DNA of 64,000 nucleotides from Pseudomonas helmanticensis. GTDB taxonomy: Bacteria; Pseudomonadota; Gammaproteobacteria; Pseudomonadales; Pseudomonadaceae. The notes beneath the pieces are model-generated. The model was not told the origin of the DNA. It made no database searches and saw nothing but the letters and a program-made list of their open reading frames with translations. Location of the stretch: positions 744,001 to 808,000 of the forward strand of contig NZ_FXUY01000001.1 of the NCBI RefSeq assembly GCF_900182985.1, written 5' to 3'. The translations under genes and the position numbers were made by a program. Position 1 is the stretch's first letter; the number at the start of each line of letters is the position of its first letter. This document shows, piece by piece, positions 26,464-35,650 of this stretch.

Positions 26464-28089
26464 TCAGTAGGCGCCGGCAGGGCGCGCAGACACGGTCGAG
26501 GCGGGGGCGGCGACTTCGCTTTCTTCATCGTCCTCCTCCAGACGTACCAGGTGCGCCGGCACTCCAGTCGCGGCGCCCCAGTAATAGATGCCGGTTGCGC
26601 AAGCAGCGACGACGATTGTGTCGAACGGATGAGCGAGGATGCCCAGGCCACCGAAAGTGCCGAGTTTCGACAGCACGATGGTCACCGCGTAGAAGGCGAT
26701 CAGCCACGCCGAGGAGCGCACCTGGCTGAGCAGATTGAGGTGAGCAGTCGGCACGAAACGACCGCAGAGCAGGTACACGACGAACATCAGGATTTGCAGG
26801 CCGAGCAACCACGACACCGTGCTCCAGCCCGACCAGTAAACGATCAGCGCGGCGATGATGAACGACACCGGCCCGAGCACGCCCATGCACTTGACCCGGA
26901 ACGGGCGCGGCATGTTCGGTGCATTGCGGCGCAACGCGGCCACGGAAACCGGCGCTACGGCGTAGCTCAATACCAGTGCGGCGGAAACCACATTGATCAA
27001 CGCTTCCCACGACGGGAACGGCAGGGTCCAGAACACCGACAGGGCGAAGGTCAGCCACAGCGCCGGACGCGGGATGCCGGACTTCTCATCGATGTGGGTA
27101 AAGACTTTGAAGAAGGTTCCGGTCTGCGCCCAGCCGTAGATCACGCGCGGGGTGGCGTTCATGTAGATGTTGCCGCAACCGCTCGGCGAGATCACTGCGT
27201 CGGCGACGACCAGATACGCCAGCCAGCCGACGCCCAGCGCCAGCGCGATGTCGCGATACGGCAGGGCAAATTCCTTGCTGATGCCAGCCCAGCCGTTGGC
27301 GAGCATTTCCGTCGGAATGCTGCCGAGGAACGCCATTTGCAGCAGCACGTAGATCAGGGTCGAGAGCAGCACCGAAAGGATCAGCGCGATGGGAATGGTG
27401 CGCTGCGGATTTTTCACTTCGCTGGCCACCGAGATGATCGGCGTCAGGCCCAGATACGCGAAAATGACGCCACCTGCCGACACTGCCATCTCCACACCGG
27501 ACAAGCCGAACGGCGCGAAACCTTGCACCTGGAAGTTAGCCGGTTTGAAGAAGGTGAACAGCACACCAATCACCAGCAGCGGCACGATGAACTTGAACAC
27601 GCTGATCAGGTTGTTGGCCTTGGCGAAGGTCTTCACGCTGCGATAATTGAGCAGGAAAAACACACAAAGCAGGGCGAACTGGAGCATCCAGCCGAGCATG
27701 GTCGGGTCGCCGCTGCCAGCCTTGGTCAGGCCGGGAAACCACGCTGCTGCGTATTGGCGCGAGGCAACCACTTCGATCGCCACCAGACTGGAAAAGGCGA
27801 TCAGCGTGATGAAACCCATCAGGTAACCCAGCAGCGGCCCGTGCGAGTAGACCGGGTAACGCACCACGCCGCCGGCACGTGGCAATGCCGCGCCCAGTTC
27901 GCAGTAGACAATGCCCAGCAACAACACGGCAAAACCGCCCAGCAGCCAGGAGAGAATTCCCGCCGGCCCGGCAATCGCGGACACATGACTGGCCGCGAAC
28001 AACCAGCCGGAACCGAAAATCGCTCCTAGCCCGATAAATGTGAGGTCGATCAGTGAAAGCTGTTTTTTGAACTTGCCTTGGCCTGACAT
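26464..28089 (-). CDS. APC family amino acid permease (likely hydroxyproline/proline uptake)
   Basis: A 541-aa permease with about 12 hydrophobic segments, beginning [20 protein letters not shown], whose [16 protein letters not shown] is the APC signature in TM1. A long C-terminal cytoplasmic tail of about 30 aa is acidic (EEDDEESE). It is the first gene of the five-gene hydroxyproline operon, suggesting the substrate. The operon appears to start within the 230-bp divergent region shared with the PAS-AraC gene at 28320. Confidence 0.85.
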   Translation of the reverse strand: MSGQGKFKKQLSLIDLTFIGLGAIFGSGWLFAASHVSAIAGPAGILSWLLGGFAVLLLGIVYCELGAALPRAGGVVRYPVYSHGPLLGYLMGFITLIAFSSLVAIEVVASRQYAAAWFPGLTKAGSGDPTMLGWMLQFALLCVFFLLNYRSVKTFAKANNLISVFKFIVPLLVIGVLFTFFKPANFQVQGFAPFGLSGVEMAVSAGGVIFAYLGLTPIISVASEVKNPQRTIPIALILSVLLSTLIYVLLQMAFLGSIPTEMLANGWAGISKEFALPYRDIALALGVGWLAYLVVADAVISPSGCGNIYMNATPRVIYGWAQTGTFFKVFTHIDEKSGIPRPALWLTFALSVFWTLPFPSWEALINVVSAALVLSYAVAPVSVAALRRNAPNMPRPFRVKCMGVLGPVSFIIAALIVYWSGWSTVSWLLGLQILMFVVYLLCGRFVPTAHLNLLSQVRSSAWLIAFYAVTIVLSKLGTFGGLGILAHPFDTIVVAACATGIYYWGAATGVPAHLVRLEEDDEESEVAAPASTVSARPAGAY

Positions 28090-28319
28090 GGCATCGCCTT
28101 CTTGTGAGTTATTGGATAGGCAGTTGTGTCACTGGGACGGCCAGACTTTGAACCGATCGCCAGGTCGGCGATTGATGTTTTGCTTCGGGATCGATGACGA
28201 AATCAGCACAATTGCGTAGAACAAACGTGCCGCTCGACAGGCCTTTGACGATGCTGCAATCTGCACGCGACGGCCGCAGCGCGGACACTTGGCCGATTGA
28301 TCAGCAGGGGAGACTTTCG

Positions 28320-29093
28320 ATGCAAAGCGCGTTTTCGATCCTGGCCCAGGGTCATGACGGTCATCGTCCTCAGACGCTTGCAGAGCTGTTGGCCGGCGCA
28401 GCGCTGCTGTTGCCGATGCTCGACGTGATCCCCAATGCGGCGATTTTCATCAAGGACATGCAGGCACGTTATGTGTTGGCCAACCGCACGCTGGTGCAGC
28501 GTTGCGGCCTGAAGGACTTGCGCCCGTTGCTCGGCAAAACCAGCGCGCAGGTGTTCCCGGCGCAACTGGGGCCTGGTTACACCGAGCAGGATCGCAAGGT
28601 GCTGGAGGAAGGGTTTGTGCTGGAGGATCAGCTTGAACTGCACCTGTATGGCAGCCGTGAGCCCGGCTGGTGCCTGACTCATAAACAGCCGCTGTACAAC
28701 CGCGATGGCGAGATCATCGGCCTCGCAGGCATTTCGGTCGATCTGCAATCGGCCAGTGAAACCCACCCGGCGTTCCAGCGACTGGCTGCTGTCGACGAGC
28801 ACATTCGCGCGCATTTCAATCGGCGCGTGACCCTCGGCGAGCTGACTAAAATCGCCGGTATTTCAGTCGCGCAACTGGAGCGCTACTGCAAGCGCGTGTT
28901 TCACCTGACGCCACGGCAGATGATCCAGAAAGTGCGCCTGGAGCACGCCCATCGCCTGCTGCACACCGACCTGCCGATCACCGACGTTGCATTGCAGTGC
29001 GGCTACACCGATCACAGTGCCTTCACTCGCCAGTTCAAGGCCTCGACCGGCTTCACCCCCCGCCAATATCGCCAAGCCACCTCACCCCTGTAG
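28320..29093 (+). CDS. AraC family regulator with N-terminal PAS domain
   Basis: A 257-aa protein from the ATG at 28320, preceded by AGGGGAGACTTTCG. A PAS domain (about residues 35-140; DVIPNAAIFIKDMQARYVLANRTL) replaces the usual cupin sensor. AraC HTHs follow (LTKIAGISVAQLERYCKRVF; DVALQCGYTDHSAFTRQF). It is divergent from the hydroxyproline operon, so it is the likely activator. A longer start at 28194 lacks a ribosome-binding site. Confidence 0.87.
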   Translation: MQSAFSILAQGHDGHRPQTLAELLAGAALLLPMLDVIPNAAIFIKDMQARYVLANRTLVQRCGLKDLRPLLGKTSAQVFPAQLGPGYTEQDRKVLEEGFVLEDQLELHLYGSREPGWCLTHKQPLYNRDGEIIGLAGISVDLQSASETHPAFQRLAAVDEHIRAHFNRRVTLGELTKIAGISVAQLERYCKRVFHLTPRQMIQKVRLEHAHRLLHTDLPITDVALQCGYTDHSAFTRQFKASTGFTPRQYRQATSPL

Positions 29094-29177
29094 GAGCTGC
29101 CGCAGGCTGCGATCTTTTGATCTGTCTTTTTAAAAACAACATCAAAAGATCGCAGCCTGCGGCAGCTCCTACAGGGG
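29085..29177. repeat. REPIN-like palindrome (CTGTAGGAGCTGCCGCAGG type), copy A
   Basis: Two perfect 37-bp inverted arms (29085-29121 and 29141-29177) around a 19-nt AT-rich loop. It lies between the convergent ends of the AraC gene and the lysE-type gene, overlapping the AraC stop region. The loop is the reverse complement of the loop in the copy at 32034-32125, so the two are the same element in opposite orientation. Confidence 0.92.
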
Positions 29178-29181
29178 ATAT

Positions 29182-29778
29182 TCAGGCGAGGATGGTGAGC
29201 CATGCCGACAGCAGCAGTAACAGCGCCAGGACTGCGTTCATGCGCTTGAACGCTTGCGGTGTTCCGATCAATCGTCTGCTGCCCACGCCAAGCAGCGCCC
29301 AGAGCGTCATGCACGGCAAAGACACCAACAGGAACGCCAGTGACAACACCAACAACTGCAGCGTCTTGTCGCCGCCGCCGAGAAATACGCTGACCACCGC
29401 CACGGCCATCATCCACACCTTGGGGTTGACCAGTTGCAGCATGGCCGCACCGACAACGCTGATGCCTTTTTCTTGCGTATCCGCCGGGTTCAGCGATGGC
29501 GGTGCACTGCGAAAGATCTGCCATGCCAGCCAACTCAACCAGAGCACACCGCCCCAGGCCATGGCTTGCTGCACACGTGGAAAGCGCAGCAATGTTTCGC
29601 CGGCGCCGAGACCCACCACCAGAACGATCAATGCAGCTGCCGCGCACGCACCAAAAATAATCGGTAGCGTGGCGAGCAAACCTTGGCGCGAGCTGTGGCT
29701 CAACACGAGGATGTTGGTCGGCCCCGGCGTGATCGAAGCAACGAAAGCAAACAGCAGGAAGGGCAACAATGACGCCAT
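29182..29778 (-). CDS. LysE family translocator
   Basis: A 198-aa membrane protein from the ATG at 29778 (MASLLPFLLFAFVASITPGP). SITPGPTNILVLSHSSRQG is the LysE/RhtB signature and about six hydrophobic helices follow. These proteins export amino acids or homoserine lactone-like compounds. The AraC gene 55 bp upstream on the same strand is a plausible regulator. The substrate is unknown. Confidence 0.87.
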   Translation of the reverse strand: MASLLPFLLFAFVASITPGPTNILVLSHSSRQGLLATLPIIFGACAAAALIVLVVGLGAGETLLRFPRVQQAMAWGGVLWLSWLAWQIFRSAPPSLNPADTQEKGISVVGAAMLQLVNPKVWMMAVAVVSVFLGGGDKTLQLLVLSLAFLLVSLPCMTLWALLGVGSRRLIGTPQAFKRMNAVLALLLLLSAWLTILA

Positions 29779-29833
29779 GATTCGGATTCCCTGAGAGTCA
29801 AAACAGGAAGCCATGATCGTCAGTTGGCGGGCG

Positions 29834-30670
29834 TCAGTCTGGAAGGTTTGAGCAGCGCTTGCGGTAGTCCGCCGGTGTCAGTTGGTAAGCGCGGCGAAAC
29901 CAGCGGCCCAAGTGACTTTGATCGGCAAAACCGAGCACGCTGGCAACCTGCGCCGGTGTTTCACCGCGTGCCAGCAACTGCCGTGCCTTGGCCAAACGAA
30001 GCTGGATCAGGTAAGCGTGCGGCGCGAGACCGAAAGCTGCCTTGAAGGCACGGCTCAGACGAAAACGATCCACCCCGCAAACGCGCGCGAGGTCATCGAG
30101 ACCAATGTCTTCATAGGTATGCGCATGCAGATAATCCCGCGCCACTTGGGCCACCATCGGCAGACGCGGATCGAAATCCTGACGCCTGCGCCAGGCGAGA
30201 TGGCCAGTGAGCGAGCCCAGCAGGCCATCGATGGCGGTTTGGCGAACGATGCGCAAGTCGCCGTCATGCAGTGCGTGGAAGGCCTGATGAATGGCGGTGG
30301 CCAGACGCGAGTCCTGGCTCAAGGTGTCGGCAAAACCGGGCTGGCTGTCGGACGGCGCGTCTTCGAACAGTGCGTGCATTTCGCGCTCCAGCCAATGCGG
30401 GTCGAGGTACAGCATCGAATAGGTAAAGCCGTCCTCGGTTGGCGCATGGCCATCGTGAATCTCTCCCGGTTCCAGCAAGATTGCCTGGCCTGGCGTACTG
30501 CGATGGCGCACGCGGCGGCAATTGAACTGCTGAACGCCTTGCTCAGTCACTCCGACGAGAAAGCTGTCATGCCAATGCGGGTCGTAGGCATGCCCTTCAA
30601 AGTGAGCGCGAATCGATTCAATCCCGGTATCGACATCCTGGGACAGATCGATCCAGTTGCGTTTATCCAC
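29834..30670 (-). CDS. AraC family transcriptional regulator
   Basis: A 278-aa protein with an N-terminal AraC_binding cupin domain (AYDPHWHDSFLVGVTEQGVQ; EPGEIHDGHAP) and two C-terminal HTHs (LARVCGVDRFRLSRAFKAAF; VASVLGFADQSHLGRWFRRA). It is directly upstream of a LysE-type exporter on the same strand, an arrangement common for amino-acid export control. The ligand is unknown. Confidence 0.88.
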   Translation of the reverse strand: MDKRNWIDLSQDVDTGIESIRAHFEGHAYDPHWHDSFLVGVTEQGVQQFNCRRVRHRSTPGQAILLEPGEIHDGHAPTEDGFTYSMLYLDPHWLEREMHALFEDAPSDSQPGFADTLSQDSRLATAIHQAFHALHDGDLRIVRQTAIDGLLGSLTGHLAWRRRQDFDPRLPMVAQVARDYLHAHTYEDIGLDDLARVCGVDRFRLSRAFKAAFGLAPHAYLIQLRLAKARQLLARGETPAQVASVLGFADQSHLGRWFRRAYQLTPADYRKRCSNLPD

Positions 30671-30816
30671 GGAAGGCTCCAGGGCTCGGCTTTGAAAAAT
30701 GCGGCCTCATAAAATACCGCGCAATGCAGGTGGACGTTTAGAAGATTTGTGCAGAAAGGCCAGGGCAAACGGCTAGACTCAACGGCACACGACCCTTTAG
30801 CGACAGGTGCAACACA

Positions 30817-31092
30817 ATGATCGACCGACGCTCGCTCTGGGTCCTGTATACCCTGATCACCCTTAGCCTGACGCTGACCGCAGGCTGCTCGAACCGTAAG
30901 CATTATCCACCCTCAGGCGTCGGCGACAGCTGTTATGCCAAAGCGTTGCCGACTGTGGGCGAGGGTGGTCTGGCATGGGGCTCCAGCCTGAACATGGCGC
31001 GACAGAAATCGATGAACAACTGCATCCGCTACGCCGGACGCTCCGGAGGCACGCCGAATACCTGTCAAGTGGTGTTGGCCAAGTGCAAATAG
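30817..31092 (+). CDS. Small lipoprotein of unknown function
   Basis: A 91-aa protein with a lipoprotein signal peptide ending LTLTAGC. The mature part has paired Cys (GDSCYAKAL, NNCIRYAG, NTCQVVLAKC) likely to form disulfides. It is probably anchored in the outer membrane. It ends where a MarR C-terminal fragment begins. No known family recognised. Confidence 0.7.
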   Translation: MIDRRSLWVLYTLITLSLTLTAGCSNRKHYPPSGVGDSCYAKALPTVGEGGLAWGSSLNMARQKSMNNCIRYAGRSGGTPNTCQVVLAKCK

Positions 31093-31288
31093 CCTGATCC
31101 ACAAAGTCCCTTCGCCCACCGACGCCCGCGCGGCCCAGTTGCACCTGACTGATCTGGGCCGCGAGATTCTCGCCCCGCTGGAAAAAGCTTCCCGCGAACA
31201 GATTGTCGCCATGCTCGAACGCTTGCCCGAGCCACAGCAAAAACAACTGCTTGGCGCCATGACCCAGGCCTGGGCGCGGACGTTGTGA
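31091..31288 (+). pseudogene. MarR family regulator, C-terminal remnant
   Basis: The frame ending at TGA 31288 reads SLIHKVPSPTDARAAQLHL and LTDLGREILAPLEKASREQI, the wing and dimerisation helix of a MarR-type regulator. The N-terminal HTH is absent: upstream is the lipoprotein gene, whose stop codon overlaps the fragment. About 65 of the usual 140-150 residues survive. No start codon or Shine-Dalgarno supports expression. Confidence 0.65.
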
Positions 31289-31342
31289 TCTTTCCTTAAC
31301 CCTGCTGCGTGAACAGAAAGCGCGGAATTGCAGGCGAAAAAA

Positions 31343-31370
31343 AACCGCCTTTGCGGGGCGGTTCTTTTTG
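31343..31370 (+). terminator. Rho-independent terminator
   Basis: AACCGCC and GGCGGTT pair around a TTTGCGG loop, followed by CTTTTTG. An A-run on the left would also allow it to work on the minus strand. It follows the MarR remnant. Confidence 0.75.
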
Positions 31371-31402
31371 TAAACCTCGGTTTGCGGCCGGGGTTTGGAG
31401 CT

Positions 31403-31424
31403 TCACTAGCTGCTCCGACGTGCA
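31403..31424 (+). repeat. 22-bp direct repeat, copy 1
   Basis: The sequence beginning TCACTAGCTGCTCCGACG is repeated exactly at 31701-31722. Between the copies lies 276 bp of AT-richer DNA. It could be a small duplication or an attachment-site-like pair; no integrase gene is present. Confidence 0.8.
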
Positions 31425-31574
31425 CTTATGGTATGAGCCTTTGTGCGTTCTTGCAATGAAGAATTTGTTTTCAACTGGTTTATTTGTTGTGAGTTAATCG
31501 AAAGAAAAGCTGACGGAAATAACATTTTACAATGGCTGGGAATTACTCTGCCTAGAACCTGGGATTTGAGAGGT

Positions 31575-31739
31575 ATGATGACGCCGCTCTCATGTTTGTG
31601 TATCGGTGAGGTTTGGCTGGCACTTAACGATTTCATGCCCTCTGACACGGTTTTGCACCCGTGCCGGAATGATGGGTCGGAGGGGATCCAACCGGCCGCC
31701 TCACTAGCTGCTCCGACGTGCAGCCGAAAGCAGGCATGA
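31575..31739 (+). CDS. Small ORF (54 aa) of uncertain reality
   Basis: The reading frame begins MMTPLSCLCIGEVWLALNDF and is Cys/Pro-rich near its end (APTCSRKQA). It covers the second 22-bp repeat and ends 50 bp before the 32-codon ORF at 31790, so it could be a leader peptide. The Shine-Dalgarno (GAGAGG) is too close to the first ATG. Confidence 0.25.
   Translation: MMTPLSCLCIGEVWLALNDFMPSDTVLHPCRNDGSEGIQPAASLAAPTCSRKQA
31701..31722 (+). repeat. 22-bp direct repeat, copy 2
   Basis: Exact second copy of 31403-31424, 298 bp downstream of the first. It lies within the 54-codon ORF and upstream of the hairpin at 31760. Confidence 0.8.
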
Positions 31740-31759
31740 TCCGGTAAGTCTGCTGGAGG

Positions 31760-31785
31760 TTTGGCCCCCTAGCCTGGAGGCCAAA
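31760..31785 (+). promoter_or_regulatory. Hairpin sequestering the Shine-Dalgarno of the 32-aa ORF
   Basis: TTTGGCC (31760-31766) pairs with GGCCAAA (31779-31785), extended by CC/GG around a bulged A. The right arm contains GGAGG, which lies 9 nt before the ATG at 31790. Such masking is typical of translationally controlled small toxins or attenuated genes. Confidence 0.5.
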
Positions 31786-31789
31786 ACGT

Positions 31790-31888
31790 ATGAAGCATTT
31801 GCTGCGTACGCTGAGCCTCGTATGGAGATCGTTTAAAGCATTGAGCTTTTACGAATTCCTGCGAGACCACTTTGACGATCTGAAGTAA
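31790..31888 (+). CDS. Small basic/amphipathic protein, 32 aa
   Basis: The peptide begins MKHLLRTLSLVWRSFKALSF and ends FDDLK. It is amphipathic, basic in the first half and acidic in the last quarter. It has an evident GGAGG Shine-Dalgarno held in a hairpin and is followed within 20 bp by a strong terminator, so a real gene is likely despite its size. I do not recognise a family. Confidence 0.45.
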   Translation: MKHLLRTLSLVWRSFKALSFYEFLRDHFDDLK

Positions 31889-31905
31889 CGAACGTCCCAG
31901 TGGGG

Positions 31906-31944
31906 AAAACCCGTTTCAGTCTTATGCTGAAACGGGTTTTTTTG
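31906..31944 (+). terminator. Strong Rho-independent terminator
   Basis: Perfect 14-bp stem AAAACCCGTTTCAG/CTGAAACGGGTTTT with a 7-nt loop and a following T-rich tract. It ends the small-ORF transcript. Confidence 0.88.
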
Positions 31945-32033
31945 TTGTGTAAAACTGTCAAAAGTAGGAATTGTCTTTTTCGCAGTCTTTGCCAGCGCCG
32001 AACAGCGCAGCCAACGCCCCCGCGCCTGACCCT

Positions 32034-32125
32034 CCCTGTAGGAGCTGCCGCAGGCTGCGATCTTTTGATGTTGTTTTTAAAAAGACAGGATCAAAAGATC
32101 GCAGCCTGCGGCAGCTCCTACAGGG
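32034..32125. repeat. REPIN-like palindrome, copy B (inverted relative to copy A)
   Basis: Long inverted arms beginning CCCTGTAGGAGCTGCCGCAG and closing CTGCGGCAGCTCCTACAGGG. The central loop is the reverse complement of that in copy A at 29085-29177. Confidence 0.92.
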
Positions 32126-32293
32126 ATCGGCTTAAGCTAATGCGAAAAAGATATTGGATTGGTTTTTTTAAGATCGTTTAGTTTTGTCGCAACGACGAAT
32201 CAACGCATCAAACCGATAGACCCCCGATTGCCATGACGGCACACGCTGAATCGATCACAGGTTCTTCAGGTTTGATTCACACGGGAGTGAATC

Positions 32294-33340
32294 ATGCCGC
32301 ATGCCCTCGATATCACCACGTTGCCGACGCTCGACCTTTCGTTGTTCGACGGCACCGCGCAACAGCGCTACGAATTTCTTGAAAACCTGCGCCACGCCGC
32401 TCGCGATGTCGGTTTTTTCTATCTGACCGGACATGGCATCGACAGCACATTACTCAAGCAAGTGCAGGATCACGCCCGGCAATTTTTTGCCTTGCCCGAC
32501 AGCGAGAAAAACGCCGTCGGCATGATCAACTCGCCACACTTTCGCGGCTACAACCGCGCCGCTTCGGAAATCACCCGTGGCCAACCCGATCAACGCGAAC
32601 AGTTTGATCTGGGCGCCGAACGTGAAGCCTTGCCATTAGACGCGGACAGCCCGTTCTGGGCGCGGTTGCAAGGCCCCAATCAATGGCCGGCGGCATTGCC
32701 GGAACTCAAACCCTTGCTGCTCGACTGGCAACAGGCGATGACGCGCATGTCCTTGCATCTGCTGCGCGCCTTCGCTCAGGCACTGTCGTTACGGGCCGAT
32801 GCGTTTGATCAGTTGTACGGCGACAAACCCAACGAACACATCAAGCTGATGCGTTATCCCGGCCAGTCCGCCGGGGCAAGCCATCAAGGCGTTGGCGCAC
32901 ACAAGGACTCCGGGTTCCTCAGCTTTCTGCTGCAAGACCAGCAGGCCGGTCTGCAAGTCGAGGTCGAAGAGGGGCGCTGGATCGATGCGCTGCCTCGGGA
33001 AAACACTTTGGTGGTGAATATTGGCGAATTGCTTGAACTCGCCAGCAACGGCTACTTGCGCGCCACGGTGCATCGGGTGGTTTCACCGCCCGAAGGCAGT
33101 GAGCGCCTGTCCATCGCCTTCTTCCTCGGCGCACAACTCGACGCCACAGTGCCGCTGTATCCGCTGCCGACGGCGTTGTTGCGCGAGGCGCGCGGGCCAG
33201 CGAGTGATCCGCTCAATCCATTGTTTCGCGATGTCGGCTGGAACTACCTCAAGGGGCGTTTGCGCTCGCATCCGGATGTCGCGCAACGCTTCTATGCCGA
33301 CGCGCTGCTGCCACCTGTGCCGGTGCGTAAAACCGCCTGA
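32294..33340 (+). CDS. 2-oxoglutarate/Fe(II)-dependent oxygenase (isopenicillin-N-synthase-like)
   Basis: A 348-aa member of the IPNS-like 2OG-Fe(II) oxygenase superfamily. The N-terminal DIOX_N segment (ARDVGFFYLTGHGI) precedes the double-stranded beta-helix with the iron ligands in GVGAHKDSGFLS (HxD) and ATVHRVVSP (His), and the 2OG-binding Arg in SERLSIAFF. Such enzymes hydroxylate or desaturate small molecules. It is the first gene of a seven-gene same-strand run with two ABC importers, so it probably modifies an imported compound. The substrate is unknown. Confidence 0.87.
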   Translation: MPHALDITTLPTLDLSLFDGTAQQRYEFLENLRHAARDVGFFYLTGHGIDSTLLKQVQDHARQFFALPDSEKNAVGMINSPHFRGYNRAASEITRGQPDQREQFDLGAEREALPLDADSPFWARLQGPNQWPAALPELKPLLLDWQQAMTRMSLHLLRAFAQALSLRADAFDQLYGDKPNEHIKLMRYPGQSAGASHQGVGAHKDSGFLSFLLQDQQAGLQVEVEEGRWIDALPRENTLVVNIGELLELASNGYLRATVHRVVSPPEGSERLSIAFFLGAQLDATVPLYPLPTALLREARGPASDPLNPLFRDVGWNYLKGRLRSHPDVAQRFYADALLPPVPVRKTA

Positions 33341-33367
33341 TTGATCACTCGCTCAAGGACTCTCGAC

Positions 33368-34177
33368 ATGTTGAAACAAGCAGGTTTGACCCTGGCCGTC
33401 CTCGGCGCACTGGTGACATCGTTCGGTGCGCAGGCGCTGGAACCGTTGCGCGTGGCTGCCGACCCGGTGCCCCACGCGCAGATACTCGCGTACATCCAGA
33501 AAATCGATCCGCAACTCAACCTGAAGATCATCGAAATCCCCAACGGCGTGAACTCCAACGAGCTGCTGGTGCACGGTGATGTCGACGCCAATTACTTCCA
33601 GCATCTGCCGTACCTGAAGTCCCAGGAACAGGCCCTCGGTGAGAAACTGGCAGTGGCGGCCACGGTGCATATCGAGCCGCTGGGGATTTACTCACGCCGC
33701 TACAAAAGCTTCGCCGAGGTACCGGCAAAAGGCACGGTCGCCGTGCCCAACAACGTCACCAACCTGAGCCGCGCGCTGTATCTGCTGCAGGACAACGGCC
33801 TGATCAAGCTCAAACCCGGCTTCAACGATCCGGCCGCCGATCAGGCAACGCCCAAGGACATCGCCGAAAACCCGAAACAGCTGAAGATCCTCGAAATCGA
33901 ATCGCCGCAGATTCCACGCTCGCTGGACGACGTCGATCTGGCGGTGATCAACGGCAACTACGCGCTTGATGCCGGACTGGTACCGGCCAAGGATGCGCTG
34001 GGGCTGGAGAAGGCCGAGCACAATCCTTACGCGAATATTCTGGTGACCACGCCGAAGCTGGAAAACGACCCACGCATCGCGCAACTGGCCAAGGATCTGA
34101 CCTCGCCGCAAGTGGCGAAGTACATCACCGATAACTTCGCCGGTTCGGTGATTCCGGTGGCGGGCGGCAAGCCATGA
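33368..34177 (+). CDS. MetQ/NlpA-family substrate-binding protein
   Basis: A 269-aa periplasmic binding protein from the ATG at 33368. A Sec signal peptide ends [15 protein letters not shown]; there is no lipobox, so it is soluble. NlpA motifs include [32 protein letters not shown] and [14 protein letters not shown]. The family binds methionine and other small amino acids. With the ATPase and permease that follow it forms a MetQNI-type importer. The gene overlaps the ATPase gene by 4 nt. Confidence 0.88.
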   Translation: MLKQAGLTLAVLGALVTSFGAQALEPLRVAADPVPHAQILAYIQKIDPQLNLKIIEIPNGVNSNELLVHGDVDANYFQHLPYLKSQEQALGEKLAVAATVHIEPLGIYSRRYKSFAEVPAKGTVAVPNNVTNLSRALYLLQDNGLIKLKPGFNDPAADQATPKDIAENPKQLKILEIESPQIPRSLDDVDLAVINGNYALDAGLVPAKDALGLEKAEHNPYANILVTTPKLENDPRIAQLAKDLTSPQVAKYITDNFAGSVIPVAGGKP

Positions 34178-34974
34178 TCAGCGTCGAGCAGTTGAGCAAG
34201 ACCTATCCATCGGCGTCGCAACCGGCGCTCGATCAAGTCTCGCTGAGTATTCCCGATGGCGCCGTCTACGGGATTCTCGGGCGCAGCGGGGCGGGTAAAT
34301 CGACGCTGCTGCGTTGCCTCAATCTGCTCGAACGCCCGGACAGCGGGCGGATTCTGCTGGATGGCGTTGACCTGATGACGCTCTCCGCCAGCGACTTGCG
34401 CACGCAACGCCAACGCATCGGCATGATCTTCCAGGGCTTCAACCTGCTGCATTCGCGCAATGTCTTCGACAACATCGCCGTGCCGCTGGAAATCGCCAGT
34501 GTCGGCAAACCTTGGCGCCATGTGCGGGTGCGCGAGCTGCTGGAACTGGTCGGCTTGAGCGACAAGGCACAGGCTTTCCCTTCGCAATTGTCCGGCGGCC
34601 AGAAACAGCGCGTGGGGATTGCCCGGGCGTTGGCTGCGGAGCCGGCGTATTTGCTGTCGGACGAAGCGACCAGCGCCCTCGACCCGGAAACCACGGCGTC
34701 GATTCTCGAGCTGTTGCGCGATATCAATCGGCAACTCGGCCTGACCATTGTGCTGATCACCCATGAACTCGACGTGGTCAAATCGATCTGCGATCACGCC
34801 GCGTTCATGGCCAACGGCCGGCTGGTCGAAGCCGGTCCGGTACCGCGTCTGATGGCTGACCCACAATCGAGCCTGGGCAGTTCGCTGCGCCCGACCTGCG
34901 GGTTACCGCTGGGGCATGCGGCGCCGGGGCTGAGTTTCCTCAAACAGTACGGCGTACGGGCGGCGCAATCATGA
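34174..34974 (+). CDS. ABC transporter ATP-binding protein (MetN-like)
   Basis: A 266-aa ABC ATPase. Walker A is [10 protein letters not shown]-loop IFQGFN, signature [16 protein letters not shown], Walker [15 protein letters not shown]-loop LITHELD. It lacks the ACT-like C-terminal domain that gives classical MetN methionine feedback; only about 40 residues follow the core. It energises the NlpA-type importer. It overlaps both neighbours by 4 nt. Confidence 0.9.
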   Translation: MISVEQLSKTYPSASQPALDQVSLSIPDGAVYGILGRSGAGKSTLLRCLNLLERPDSGRILLDGVDLMTLSASDLRTQRQRIGMIFQGFNLLHSRNVFDNIAVPLEIASVGKPWRHVRVRELLELVGLSDKAQAFPSQLSGGQKQRVGIARALAAEPAYLLSDEATSALDPETTASILELLRDINRQLGLTIVLITHELDVVKSICDHAAFMANGRLVEAGPVPRLMADPQSSLGSSLRPTCGLPLGHAAPGLSFLKQYGVRAAQS

Positions 34975-35642
34975 ACCGCTCGATCGACTGGCATGAAATC
35001 CTCCAACTGGTGCTCAACGCCACCGGTGAAACCCTGTACATGGTGTTGCTCGCCGGGCTGTTCACGCTGCTGATCGGTTTGCCGCTGGGCGTCTTGCTGT
35101 TTATCAGTCGGCGCAGCGGGCTTTACCCGATGCCACGTCTGAATGCGGCGCTGAGTGCCTTGGTCAATCTCGGCCGCTCATTGCCGTTCGTGGTGATGTT
35201 GATTGCGCTGATCCCGCTGACCCGCTTGGTGGTCGGTACAACCTTGGGCAGTACCGCCGCCGTGGTGCCGATCACCATCGGTGCGTTTCCGTTTTTCGCC
35301 CGCATCGTTGAAAACGCCCTGGACGAAGTCGACAAGGGGCGCATCGAAGCGATCCTCGCCATGGGCGGCGACATCGGCCATGTGATCTTCAAAGTGCTGT
35401 TGCCCGAAGCACTGCCGGCGTTGCTTGCCGGGATCACGTTGACGCTGGTGATGCTGATCGGATTCTCCTCGATGGCCGGGGTGATCGGTGGCGGTGGGCT
35501 CGGTGATCTGGCAATCCGTTACGGCTATCAGCGCTTCAACAATGAAGTCATGGTTGCCACCGTCGTGGTGTTGATCATCCTCGTTCAAGGCGTGCAGAGC
35601 CTGGGCGATCGATTGGTGCGTTCGCTGGCTCATCGCCGCTAA
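34971..35642 (+). CDS. ABC transporter permease (MetI-like)
   Basis: A 223-aa permease with about five membrane helices and the EAA-type loop [21 protein letters not shown], closely matching MetI. It completes the NlpA-type importer with the two preceding genes. The next gene, for a sugar-type ATPase, starts 8 bp later, so transcription very probably continues. Confidence 0.9.
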   Translation: MNRSIDWHEILQLVLNATGETLYMVLLAGLFTLLIGLPLGVLLFISRRSGLYPMPRLNAALSALVNLGRSLPFVVMLIALIPLTRLVVGTTLGSTAAVVPITIGAFPFFARIVENALDEVDKGRIEAILAMGGDIGHVIFKVLLPEALPALLAGITLTLVMLIGFSSMAGVIGGGGLGDLAIRYGYQRFNNEVMVATVVVLIILVQGVQSLGDRLVRSLAHRR

Positions 35643-35650
35643 GGAAATTT

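Noticed and set aside
26323..28029. 568-codon plus-strand frame opposite the APC permease
   Set aside because: The minus strand encodes a clear 12-helix permease in a coherent operon; the plus frame is a His/Arg/Gln-rich shadow.
31403..31722. 22-bp direct repeat as prophage or island attachment sites
   Set aside because: No integrase or tRNA is nearby and the enclosed 276 bp has no cargo; kept only as a repeat.
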